Below are positions 1-5,629 of a stretch of DNA of 7,944 nucleotides, one piece after another. Below the pieces are notes generated by a model. It saw nothing but the letters and a program-made list of their open reading frames with translations, did no database searches and was not told the DNA's origin. The translations under genes and the position numbers were made by a program. The first letter of the stretch is position 1, and every line of letters begins with the position of its first letter. Source of the stretch: CAYFKJ01 sp964528595 (GTDB lineage Bacteria > Pseudomonadota > Alphaproteobacteria > UBA2966); contig CAZGTM010000110.1 of NCBI GenBank assembly GCA_964528595.1, positions 1 through 7,944 of the forward strand, in the 5' to 3' direction.

Positions 1-50
1 GCCAGGGCCAATGCGATTTCCGTCATGGCGTTTCCGTAGGGGCCTTCCAT
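1..50 (-). CDS. N-terminus of an unidentified small protein, cut by the window edge
   Basis: An ATG on the minus strand at 50-48 opens a frame that reads MEGPYGNAMTEIALAL and leaves the window. Minus-strand AAGGA at 63-59 lies 8 bases before the ATG, a good Shine-Dalgarno position, and supports this start over the internal Met at residue 9, which has only weak purine context. The last visible residues (ALAL) are hydrophobic, so a membrane segment may follow, but only 16 full codons are visible and no family can be assigned. The gene lies just past a strong minus-strand terminator-like hairpin, so it is either a separate transcript or controlled by read-through. Confidence 0.5.
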   Translation of the reverse strand, partial: MEGPYGNAMTEIALAL

Positions 51-83
51 CGTGTGCTTCCTTCTCTAATCTGCGTCTCCGCC

Positions 84-122
84 AAAAAAAACGGCGGGCG
101 TTTTCCGAAGACGACGCCCGCC
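84..122 (-). terminator. Rho-independent terminator (or attenuator) on the minus strand
   Basis: GGCGGGCG (93-100) pairs perfectly with CGCCCGCC (115-122), and a T-A pair (101/114) can extend the stem to 9 bp. On the minus strand the hairpin is followed, after one base, by eight T (plus-strand A at 84-91). This is a textbook intrinsic terminator and would end the transcript of the three-gene minus-strand cluster whose last stop is at 236. It lies only about 33 bases before the ATG of the next minus-strand gene at 50, so it may instead act as an attenuator in that gene's leader. The 5-bp pairing CCGCC (79-83) with GGCGG (93-97) around the T-tract is a competing fold. Confidence 0.8.
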
Positions 123-235
123 AAGTTCGGGGAGGGAGGACGTTCGAGAAGGGTTATGGAAGGGCCAAAGCGGTTTTTCCGTAGGCGGACGGAATAAAGG
201 CTTAAGTCAGGGAAAAATCAGCGATTGGTGGCAGA

Positions 236-1660
236 TTAGCGGCTATTCGGCTGTTGAACCGTGATGACAATGCTGGCTTCGCTCATGGTGACGTTGTCGA
301 GCGAGCGGAAAATCGTCGGCAGGCGGAAATCCATGCCTTCCGGCAGAAAGGTGAAATCCAAGGCCTGCAGCTCGTCGGGCAGATCGCTCGTCACGTCACG
401 GCTCAGGGCAAAGCATTTGACCAGTTCGATGCCGGGAGGTTCGCCGATATTGAGGTCGAACGGCATGATCCGGCCGGGCAGGGTCAGGACGCGGCCGCCT
501 TTGACCAGTGCCTCGCGGTGAAATTGGTTGGGAATGATCTTGACCATCCTGCCGTCCGCCTGGCGGTAAAAGCAATAAAGCCAAGCGTCGCTCTCAAGCT
601 GGACCATGAGGTTGAGCTTGTCCCCGATGTAGTAAACCGGGTCGTCGCCGTTGGCGCTCGACAGCCGGAAGCGAAATGGCCCCAGACCGTCGTTTTCCAG
701 CAAAACGGCGGGGAAATTACCCTCCGGGCGGACGACAATGCCGGCCGGTGGAAGCACGCGCCCCCGCCAGCTGGCGGTGCGGCCGTCGTCGGCGCGCAAG
801 CGCAGTCGCAAGTCGATGGCTGAACCGAAGTCCCAGTAACTGCCGGACAAAACGTACGAGCCCTGGCGGCTTTGCTTTCGTGGTTTCATGTCCTCGGGCT
901 TCAGGGAATCGCGCTTCACCTTGATCAGCCTGCCGGAGATGACGTTGGAAAAGACGTCGGTGAATTCATCCGCAGCTCGCTGCTCGACGTAGCGGCTGAA
1001 CGGCGTTTGGATGCGGCTGGATTGAAATCGGATGCCACCGAGCCGCAGTTCCCTGAGGTCGGGGAACAAATCGGCAAGTTTCCGCGCTGCCGTGTGCAAG
1101 GCCCGGTCCAGCGTCATGGCGGCTCCCCGGACGCCCAGCTTGAGCGACTGGGGATCCGTAGCGGCGAGAATCTTGCCCATGTTGCGGCCCGACGATCCCA
1201 TCGCCTTGTAGGAGAGATTGACGACGCCGCCCGTTAGCCTGATCTTGCCGACGATCAACACATCGGCCACGGCGCTTTTCGAAACCGTGGCGATCGGATC
1301 GTTCAAACCCTGACCGGATTCCTCAAGGTCGGCTATCAGGGCCCGCAGTTCCTTGCGCCCGACGAACACGAGTTTGCGCCCGACATCCTGCTTGAACCGC
1401 GCCAGCAGCCGGTTGTTAAAAGATTCGGCCATGTCTGGATCGACCGGAACGTCTTTTTCCTGGAACGGCCAAATAGCCACGCGCGTCTTGCCGTTGAGCA
1501 GCCTGGCGGCCTCGAAGCCGTCATGGAGACCATCGCTGAGCAGGCTGAAGACGAGGTCGTTGCTGCCCTCGGCCTCCTGGCCAAATACCGCAGAGGTCGA
1601 AGCGGCCCCTAAAAAAGCCGCCAGGAGGAGCGGGACCAGTTGTGATCTCACGCCTACCAC
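236..1660 (-). CDS. Secreted protein with FlgO/CsgG-like region and C-terminal DUF4384-like domain
   Basis: Function is not established. The 474-residue product begins with a signal peptide (hydrophobic residues 8-22, likely cleavage after VFG, about residue 27) with no lipobox, so it should be periplasmic or secreted. Residues about 58-170 look like a FlgO/CsgG-type domain: TRVAIWPF strand, helix with NNRLLARF, VFVGRKELRAL, then ADVLIVGKI and a strand ending GKILAATDP. Residues about 207-300 look like a second, related alpha/beta unit (LSGSYWDF parallels the ADVLIVGKI position). Residues about 330-470 match the DUF4384 pattern: VYYIGDKLNLMVQLESDAWLYCFYR, then KIIPN and a late EGMDF stretch. 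DUF4384 is often joined to caspase, kinase or envelope domains. The start codon is GTG at 1660-1658, overlapping the end of the OmpA gene; a second GTG at 1651-1649 would give a product 3 residues shorter with the same signal peptide. It is the last gene before the terminator at 84-122. Confidence 0.8.
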   Translation of the reverse strand: MVGVRSQLVPLLLAAFLGAASTSAVFGQEAEGSNDLVFSLLSDGLHDGFEAARLLNGKTRVAIWPFQEKDVPVDPDMAESFNNRLLARFKQDVGRKLVFVGRKELRALIADLEESGQGLNDPIATVSKSAVADVLIVGKIRLTGGVVNLSYKAMGSSGRNMGKILAATDPQSLKLGVRGAAMTLDRALHTAARKLADLFPDLRELRLGGIRFQSSRIQTPFSRYVEQRAADEFTDVFSNVISGRLIKVKRDSLKPEDMKPRKQSRQGSYVLSGSYWDFGSAIDLRLRLRADDGRTASWRGRVLPPAGIVVRPEGNFPAVLLENDGLGPFRFRLSSANGDDPVYYIGDKLNLMVQLESDAWLYCFYRQADGRMVKIIPNQFHREALVKGGRVLTLPGRIMPFDLNIGEPPGIELVKCFALSRDVTSDLPDELQALDFTFLPEGMDFRLPTIFRSLDNVTMSEASIVITVQQPNSR

Positions 1661-2205
1661 TTGATATCTTTCTGTCCACCGGATTTCGCTTTATTTTTTT
1701 GAGTGGCGCTGGCGGACTGAACGAGAACGAATTCGACGCGCCGGTTTTCCGCGTTCTCTGGTGACAAAACGTTCTTGATCTCGGTTTCGCCCTTGCCGAC
1801 CGGCTTCAGACGGCGGGGACTGATGCGGTGACGCCCGGTGAGGTAATTCAACACCGCTTCGGCCCGGCGTTTGGAAAGTTTCAGGTTGAGGGATTTGGAG
1901 CCCGAGGCGTCGGTGTGGCCGATGACCTCAAAGCGCTGATCGCGAAGTTCCCGGCGGCGGAGCGCTTCCGCAACGACATCAAGCTGGCGCTTGGCTCGCG
2001 GCGTCAGCCTGTTTGAATTGATTTCGAAAGGAATATCCAGATCGATGGCCCGGCGCTTGCCACTGTGACCGGGCAGGTATTCCATGGGCGCCAGCGAGCG
2101 GATGATGTCGTTCAGGCTGGTCTCGCCGGCTGGGGCGGCGTCCGGAGTGGCGGCAAATAACAGACCGGCTGCGACGGCGATCAGGGCGTTCCGGGTGAGT
2201 GACAT
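1654..2205 (-). CDS. Small periplasmic OmpA-family peptidoglycan-binding protein
   Basis: A 183-residue exported protein that is mostly one OmpA C-terminal domain, which holds peptidoglycan by its diaminopimelate residue. Residues 1-27 form a signal peptide (MSLTRNALIA, then a hydrophobic core, likely cleavage near APAG); there is no lipobox cysteine and no beta-barrel. The OmpA domain covers about residues 54-152, with IDLDIPFEINS, GHTDASGS (96-103) and LSKRRAEAVLNYL (110-122). Asp99 and Arg114 are 15 residues apart, as are the two diaminopimelate-binding residues known in this family. A basic, polar tail (QKNKAKSGGQKDIKW) follows. The frame is open up to an ATG at 2271, but that start would bury the signal peptide behind 22 polar residues, so the ATG at 2205-2203 is preferred; its ribosome site is weak (GAAGG only 2 bases away, GGAT 8 bases away). 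It lies 86 bp after the lipoprotein gene, and its stop overlaps the start of the DUF4384 gene. It probably anchors a complex to the cell wall. Confidence 0.88.
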   Translation of the reverse strand: MSLTRNALIAVAAGLLFAATPDAAPAGETSLNDIIRSLAPMEYLPGHSGKRRAIDLDIPFEINSNRLTPRAKRQLDVVAEALRRRELRDQRFEVIGHTDASGSKSLNLKLSKRRAEAVLNYLTGRHRISPRRLKPVGKGETEIKNVLSPENAENRRVEFVLVQSASATQKNKAKSGGQKDIKW

Positions 2206-2291
2206 TGCCTTCAATCCAACCGTAATGCCATCGTGTGTGCGTCGGGATACGTCCGCCGCCCGATCGGACATCAGGCGGCGGTTTATCTATC

Positions 2292-3194
2292 CTACCAGTC
2301 ATCCGGATTGAGTTTACGGCGTTTCCTGCTTTCGATTTTGGTCAGCACGAACTCGTTGCCGGAGAAGGCGACGCGTCCGCGGGCGCCGAGGTGATCCATC
2401 ATCTTGCGCAGGTTGCGGTTTAGGCGCGTGGCGGTGATGGAGCTCTCGTACCAGTACTCATGATGCCGACGGCCGGAATAGACCGGGCGATGGGTTTTGT
2501 AGCCCGAGAACACCACGAGGTATTCCTCGATATCGAACATGTCGTCGCTCGAAAATCCTTCGAAGACCAGGCTGAAGCCGTTCTGGAGGTTGGCTTTGCC
2601 GGTGACGGCATCATCGCCACTTTCGTACAGCTCGGCGAGCTGCTCGGCCAGAACGGAACCGACGTCGCGGGCCAGGTTCTTGCTGTACTTGCCGACGACC
2701 TCAAGGATGCACTCGCGCGGACAATCCGCCGGAGCATTCCATTCGCGAGGTGAATCGACTTCGAAATTGCCCAGGCGCTGGCCGCTCTTCACCATCAGGA
2801 GACGTCCCCTGACGCGCGTCTTGACCTTGGTCGTGTAGCTCATTTCCTTGGCGCTGGCGTAGATCTGGAAGATCACGGCGATATCGATGGGCGGCCGTTT
2901 GACCGACTTGGCGATGTCGATGATTTCGGCATCCGTCCGGCGGGAGCGGCCTTGGGCGAAATCGTCCAGGCTGATGGCGACTTCGTCAAAGACGTCGAAG
3001 CCCTCGTTGTGAAGTTCGTTGGACAGTGTGTCGAGCACGCGGCGGAAAACGCGGCTGTTGCGCGGCACGGTGTCCTGGTCGGCGTCATCACCCATGATTA
3101 GGATGTTTGGCTTCTCCACCGCGTAGGACGACGGTGCGCTCGCACACGAAATCAGCAGCAGCGCTCCGGCGAGTAATAGGATTGTCTTTTTCAT
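2292..3194 (-). CDS. Two-domain outer-membrane lipoprotein of unknown function
   Basis: The 300-residue product begins MKKTILLLAGALLLISC, a lipoprotein signal with lipobox LISC and Cys17 as the lipidated residue. Residue 18 is Ala, not Asp, so by the +2 rule it should go to the outer membrane. I cannot name the family. Residues about 28-190 form an alpha/beta region (NILIMGDDADQ, FRRVLDTLSNELHNEGFDV, DIAVIFQIYAS, then a long helix LARDVGSVLAEQLAEL) resembling CsgG/FlgO/LpoB-type periplasmic folds. It holds a CPREC pair (Cys158, Cys162) that could form a disulfide. Residues about 205-288 form a second compact unit (FSLVFEGFSSDDMFDIEEYL, RLNRNLRKMMDHLG, GRVAFSGNEFVL). The C-terminus is strongly basic (KIESRKRRKL). 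The frame extends to an ATG at 3224, but GGGAG at 3205-3201, 6 bases from the ATG at 3194, and the lipoprotein signal settle the start. First gene of the minus-strand cluster and divergent from the protease. Confidence 0.82.
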   Translation of the reverse strand: MKKTILLLAGALLLISCASAPSSYAVEKPNILIMGDDADQDTVPRNSRVFRRVLDTLSNELHNEGFDVFDEVAISLDDFAQGRSRRTDAEIIDIAKSVKRPPIDIAVIFQIYASAKEMSYTTKVKTRVRGRLLMVKSGQRLGNFEVDSPREWNAPADCPRECILEVVGKYSKNLARDVGSVLAEQLAELYESGDDAVTGKANLQNGFSLVFEGFSSDDMFDIEEYLVVFSGYKTHRPVYSGRRHHEYWYESSITATRLNRNLRKMMDHLGARGRVAFSGNEFVLTKIESRKRRKLNPDDW

Positions 3195-3200
3195 CTTAAT

Positions 3201-3205
3201 CTCCC
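3201..3205 (-). promoter_or_regulatory. Ribosome binding site that fixes the lipoprotein start
   Basis: Minus-strand GGGAG, 6 bases before the ATG at 3194-3192. It selects the internal Met that begins a clean lipoprotein signal peptide over the in-frame ATG at 3224. Confidence 0.75.
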
Positions 3206-3376
3206 AAATATCCGGCTCACTCACGTCCGAGCCTTTGATCCTCTGCCGGGGTCTATGGCGGGATTAGAGCGGTTTTTCCCCCGCCACCGGACAAATAATT
3301 CGAAAGCCTTCCCAGATTCCAATCAAGTTGTTGGTTCCAAACAATATTCCTGGATCAACGATACACCGTAATTATT

Positions 3377-3391
3377 ATGATATCGTATCAT
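3377..3391. repeat. Perfect inverted repeat, candidate operator
   Basis: ATGATA-TCG-TATCAT: perfect 6-base arms around a 3-base centre, in the AT-rich core of the divergent intergenic region. Position and symmetry suit a dimeric regulator acting on one or both flanking transcripts. No T-tract follows, so it is not a terminator. A regulator cannot be named. Confidence 0.45.
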
Positions 3392-3541
3392 TCTTGTGAC
3401 GGAACCCATGGATTACAATGGCTGGACGACATGTTCCGCGAAATTTGTGCTCTAAACCTTGCATAGATACCGGCAAGCGTAAACAACAGCCAAGGATATG
3501 CTCGCAAAAATTGGCAAACGCGTTGCAAATATGGCTGAAAC

Positions 3542-3546
3542 AGGAG
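3542..3546 (+). promoter_or_regulatory. Ribosome binding site that fixes the protease start
   Basis: AGGAG, 8 bases before the ATG at 3555. It supports that start over the in-frame ATG at 3498, which would add 19 polar and basic residues in front of the signal peptide. Confidence 0.75.
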
Positions 3547-3554
3547 AGAGCCCG

Positions 3555-4433
3555 ATGAATTCCTCGACGAAGATCGTTGCACTAGCGATTGTCTCCGGCC
3601 TTGCATCATATTCACTGGTCGTAAATGCGAAGGTGCGTTCCGGTGGAACCGGTTTCGTCATTAACGACCAAGGCTATCTGATTACAAACAACCACGTCGT
3701 TTCCTACGACTTTCAAACAAAGGACGGCAAACGTTACAGGGGTCTATGTACGCAGTTGGACATCAAGGGGGGCGATTACGAGGGGGTCGCCGATATCGTT
3801 GGGCGCGATCAGGCCAATGATTTGGCGGTATTGAAAATTCGCAATTTCTCCGGCGGTAACCGGTCGGCCAATCAGTCAAGCGGTTCGGGCATCAAGAAGT
3901 CCATGAAAAAGGGTAAATGGCGCTCATTGGGTAGCGAACTCGCGGCCGGCGGCTCGGACGACGGTATCGCGAAATCGGGCTCTTCGGACCAGACACCGAC
4001 GGCGACCGGCGGCGGCGCCTATGCCGTCTTGTCAGAGGACAAACTGAGGCCCGGCGAGCGCGTGGTTGTCGTGGGGTTTCCCCTGTTGTTCACCCTGTCC
4101 AGCCAGCCCAAGGTTACGGCAGGCGTTTTGTCCAGCACCGCGGGGTATGGCCACAACGTCAGCCGGATGCAGCACACGGCGGCGGTAAATGGAGGAAACA
4201 GTGGAGGGCCAGCCTTCAATTCATCGGGCCACGTGATTGGGGTTAACGTATCCCACATGAAACCGGGCTACGCCGAGGACATAAATTTCTCCATAAAAAT
4301 GGGTGTGACGAGACTCTTTCTGGAGAGCCTGAATGTGCCGTATTCAACGGGTGAGCGGCAGGGTGAACTTCGCACGGAGGAGATCATGTCGAACGCCAGC
4401 CGCTATACCGTGCTCATCCTTTGCCACTTCTAA
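3555..4433 (+). CDS. Exported trypsin/HtrA-like serine protease without PDZ domain
   Basis: A 292-residue secreted endopeptidase of the chymotrypsin/HtrA fold. Residues 1-25 are a signal peptide (MNSSTKIVALAIVSG, likely cleavage after VVNA). The catalytic triad is readable: His47 in YLITNNHVV, Asp89 in QANDLAVLKI and Ser206 in NGGNSGGP, with GFP (154-156) and the late INFSIKMG stretch typical of bacterial trypsin-like peptidases. Only about 5 mature residues precede the GTGFVI strand, so the domain starts unusually close to the cleavage site. There is no PDZ domain. An odd low-complexity stretch, about residues 98-146, rich in Gly, Ser, Lys and Asp, lies between Asp89 and the GERVVVVGFP strand. 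The tail ASRYTVLILCHF resembles tails I recall in alphaproteobacterial relatives, so the C-terminus is probably complete. It is divergent from the lipoprotein cluster and is likely its periplasmic protease partner. The stop at 4431-4433 overlaps the stop of the convergent kinase gene. Confidence 0.9.
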   Translation: MNSSTKIVALAIVSGLASYSLVVNAKVRSGGTGFVINDQGYLITNNHVVSYDFQTKDGKRYRGLCTQLDIKGGDYEGVADIVGRDQANDLAVLKIRNFSGGNRSANQSSGSGIKKSMKKGKWRSLGSELAAGGSDDGIAKSGSSDQTPTATGGGAYAVLSEDKLRPGERVVVVGFPLLFTLSSQPKVTAGVLSSTAGYGHNVSRMQHTAAVNGGNSGGPAFNSSGHVIGVNVSHMKPGYAEDINFSIKMGVTRLFLESLNVPYSTGERQGELRTEEIMSNASRYTVLILCHF

Positions 4434-5524
4434 TTTGGCCAAACCGTAATGGGCAGTTGATCCGTTAGCGCCTGAACCCGGTTCATCAGCGCTTCGCGCC
4501 GCAAGAGCCCGCCTTGGGTGTCGACCTCACCCACGACCGACGTCGCATTGACCGTGGCCGCCCGCATGGCGTTTTCGATGGTCTCGCCGCCCGCCAGCAG
4601 GGCGCTCAAGCTTGAGGTGAAGGCATCGCCGGCGCCCGCCGTGCCCATAACCTCGGTTTTAAGGCTGGGGCAGTAATGGACGCCTTCGTCGCTGGTGAGG
4701 TAGGAGCCCTCAGTTCCGTCGGTGATCAGGGCATGCTTGAGGCCGCGTTTGCGCAGGCGGGCGAAAAACTCCAGTAAACCTAAGTCGAACCCGCCGAAGC
4801 TCAACCCTAGACGGATAAGGCGCGGCGCGTCGGACGCGTGCTCTTCCTCGGCCTCGTCGCCGACGTCCTCGGCGATGGCGACAGCCGGCACCAGCGACTC
4901 CGCCTCAACCCGATTGATAGCCAATAGATCGATTTCCCCCAGGCAGTCCAGGATCGCAGACGTTCGGGACGTGAGCTGACGAATGCCGGGATTGGCGGCG
5001 ATGAAGGCGCCCGCTTGCTGCCCCAGCTTGACGATGTGGGGGAAACAGTCCGCGGAACGGTTCGACAGGCTGGCGATATAAATCAGGTCCCGGTCTTTGG
5101 CGAAGTCTTCGCCGATATCCGCTGGCCGCAACAACGTGTTGGCCCCGCGTTGGGTGAAGATCGTGGCGTTGCGGTCGTGCGATGAAACCATGACCGCCGT
5201 GCCGGTCGGCAGTTCGCCTGTGCGGATGACGGCCTGGTCATCCACGCCCTCGGCGGCCAGACGGTCGAGAATGCTGCTGCCGTTTTGATCGTTTCCGAGC
5301 TTGACGAGCACCGCCGCATCCAGCCCGAGCCTGGCCATGGAGACGGCGGTATTGACCGCGCCGCCGCCGATGTGGGTCGAAATGCCCTCGGATTCGATCT
5401 TGCGGCCCTGTTCGAGCAGCAGGAACGACGATGTCGCATTGTGCATCGTCATCCGTTCGACGTCGCGGCTGGCGACCAAAACGATGATGTCGACCATGGC
5501 GGAGCCGACGCAGAGGGCACGCAT
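4430..5524 (-). CDS. PfkB-family carbohydrate (ribokinase-like) kinase
   Basis: A 364-residue cytoplasmic kinase that should transfer phosphate from ATP to a hydroxymethyl group of a sugar or nucleoside; the substrate is unknown. Motifs in order: the N-terminal strand ALCVGSAMVDII, the substrate-side GGGAVNTAVSMARLG (53-67), KLGNDQNG (75-82), AANPGIRQL (177-185), the phosphate/Mg-side NRVE (204-207), and the PfkB signature GTAGAGDAF (294-302) with catalytic base Asp300. The Asp or Asn that usually opens the signature (DTxGAGD) is Gly here. Residues about 219-250 form an acidic insertion (EDVGDEAEEEH and following) before LKHALITDG, making the protein longer than the usual 300-330 residues. 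The start is supported by AAGGA at 5539-5535, 10 bases before the ATG. The gene lies 105 bp after the transporter on the same strand, perhaps cotranscribed, and converges on the protease with overlapping stops. Confidence 0.92.
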   Translation of the reverse strand: MRALCVGSAMVDIIVLVASRDVERMTMHNATSSFLLLEQGRKIESEGISTHIGGGAVNTAVSMARLGLDAAVLVKLGNDQNGSSILDRLAAEGVDDQAVIRTGELPTGTAVMVSSHDRNATIFTQRGANTLLRPADIGEDFAKDRDLIYIASLSNRSADCFPHIVKLGQQAGAFIAANPGIRQLTSRTSAILDCLGEIDLLAINRVEAESLVPAVAIAEDVGDEAEEEHASDAPRLIRLGLSFGGFDLGLLEFFARLRKRGLKHALITDGTEGSYLTSDEGVHYCPSLKTEVMGTAGAGDAFTSSLSALLAGGETIENAMRAATVNATSVVGEVDTQGGLLRREALMNRVQALTDQLPITVWPN

Positions 5525-5548
5525 ATTAGGTGTTTCCTTTAGCTGTCA

Positions 5549-5564
5549 GCCGGCTGGGGCCGGC
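5549..5564. repeat. GC-rich hairpin between transporter and kinase genes
   Basis: GCCGGC (5549-5554), a 4-base loop and GCCGGC (5559-5564) form a 6-bp stem in the 105-bp gap between the transporter stop and the kinase start. No T-tract follows on either strand, so a Rho-independent terminator is not supported. It lies about 25 bases before the kinase start on the minus strand, so it could affect mRNA stability or translation. A second small hairpin, AAGGG-AACGA-CCCTT, sits at 5604-5618. Confidence 0.4.
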
Positions 5565-5629
5565 GCGAATGTCGCTGTTCTCATTTTGTCACGAATTGAC
5601 GGGAAGGGAACGACCCTTTGCTGCGAAGC

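Larger units (their letters stand above)
3195..3554. promoter_or_regulatory. Divergent intergenic region between the lipoprotein cluster and the protease
   Basis: This 360-bp stretch has no supported gene and is visibly AT-richer than its flanks, above all at 3290-3400 and 3430-3540. It must hold the promoters of both the minus-strand cluster and the protease. Seen in it: a perfect inverted repeat at 3377-3391; an imperfect one at 3328-3344 (TTG-TTGG-TT-CCAA-A-CAA, one bulge); and a possible minus-strand ECF-type promoter, GGAAC (3338-3334), 17 bases, TCTGG (3316-3312). For the protease, TACAAT at 3414-3419 could be a -10, but the hexamer 17 bases upstream (TTCTTG) is a poor -35. None of these promoter calls is secure. 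Confidence 0.6.

Noticed and set aside
254..1237. Plus-strand open frames (for example 254-823 and 872-1237) opposite the DUF4384 gene
   Set aside because: They lie antisense to a gene with a signal peptide and recognisable domains, have no convincing ribosome sites, and their translations are low-complexity, as expected of GC-rich shadow frames.
2206..2271. Upstream ATG at 2271 as the start of the OmpA-type gene
   Set aside because: It would put 22 polar residues before the signal peptide and has no good ribosome site.
3391..3419. TTCTTG/TACAAT as a sigma-70 promoter for the protease
   Set aside because: The -10 is acceptable, but the -35 matches consensus poorly; not strong enough to list as its own feature.
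3498..3554. Upstream ATG at 3498 as the protease start
   Set aside because: AGGAG sits correctly before the ATG at 3555, which starts directly at the signal peptide; the extension is basic and polar.
4434..4443. TTTGGCCAAA palindrome as a bidirectional terminator between protease and kinase
   Set aside because: A 10-base palindrome without loop gives no stable hairpin, and it lies inside the kinase coding region.
5588..5600. GTCA-N5-TGAC inverted repeat upstream of the kinase
   Set aside because: Four-base arms are expected by chance in a window of this size, and no matching promoter was found.
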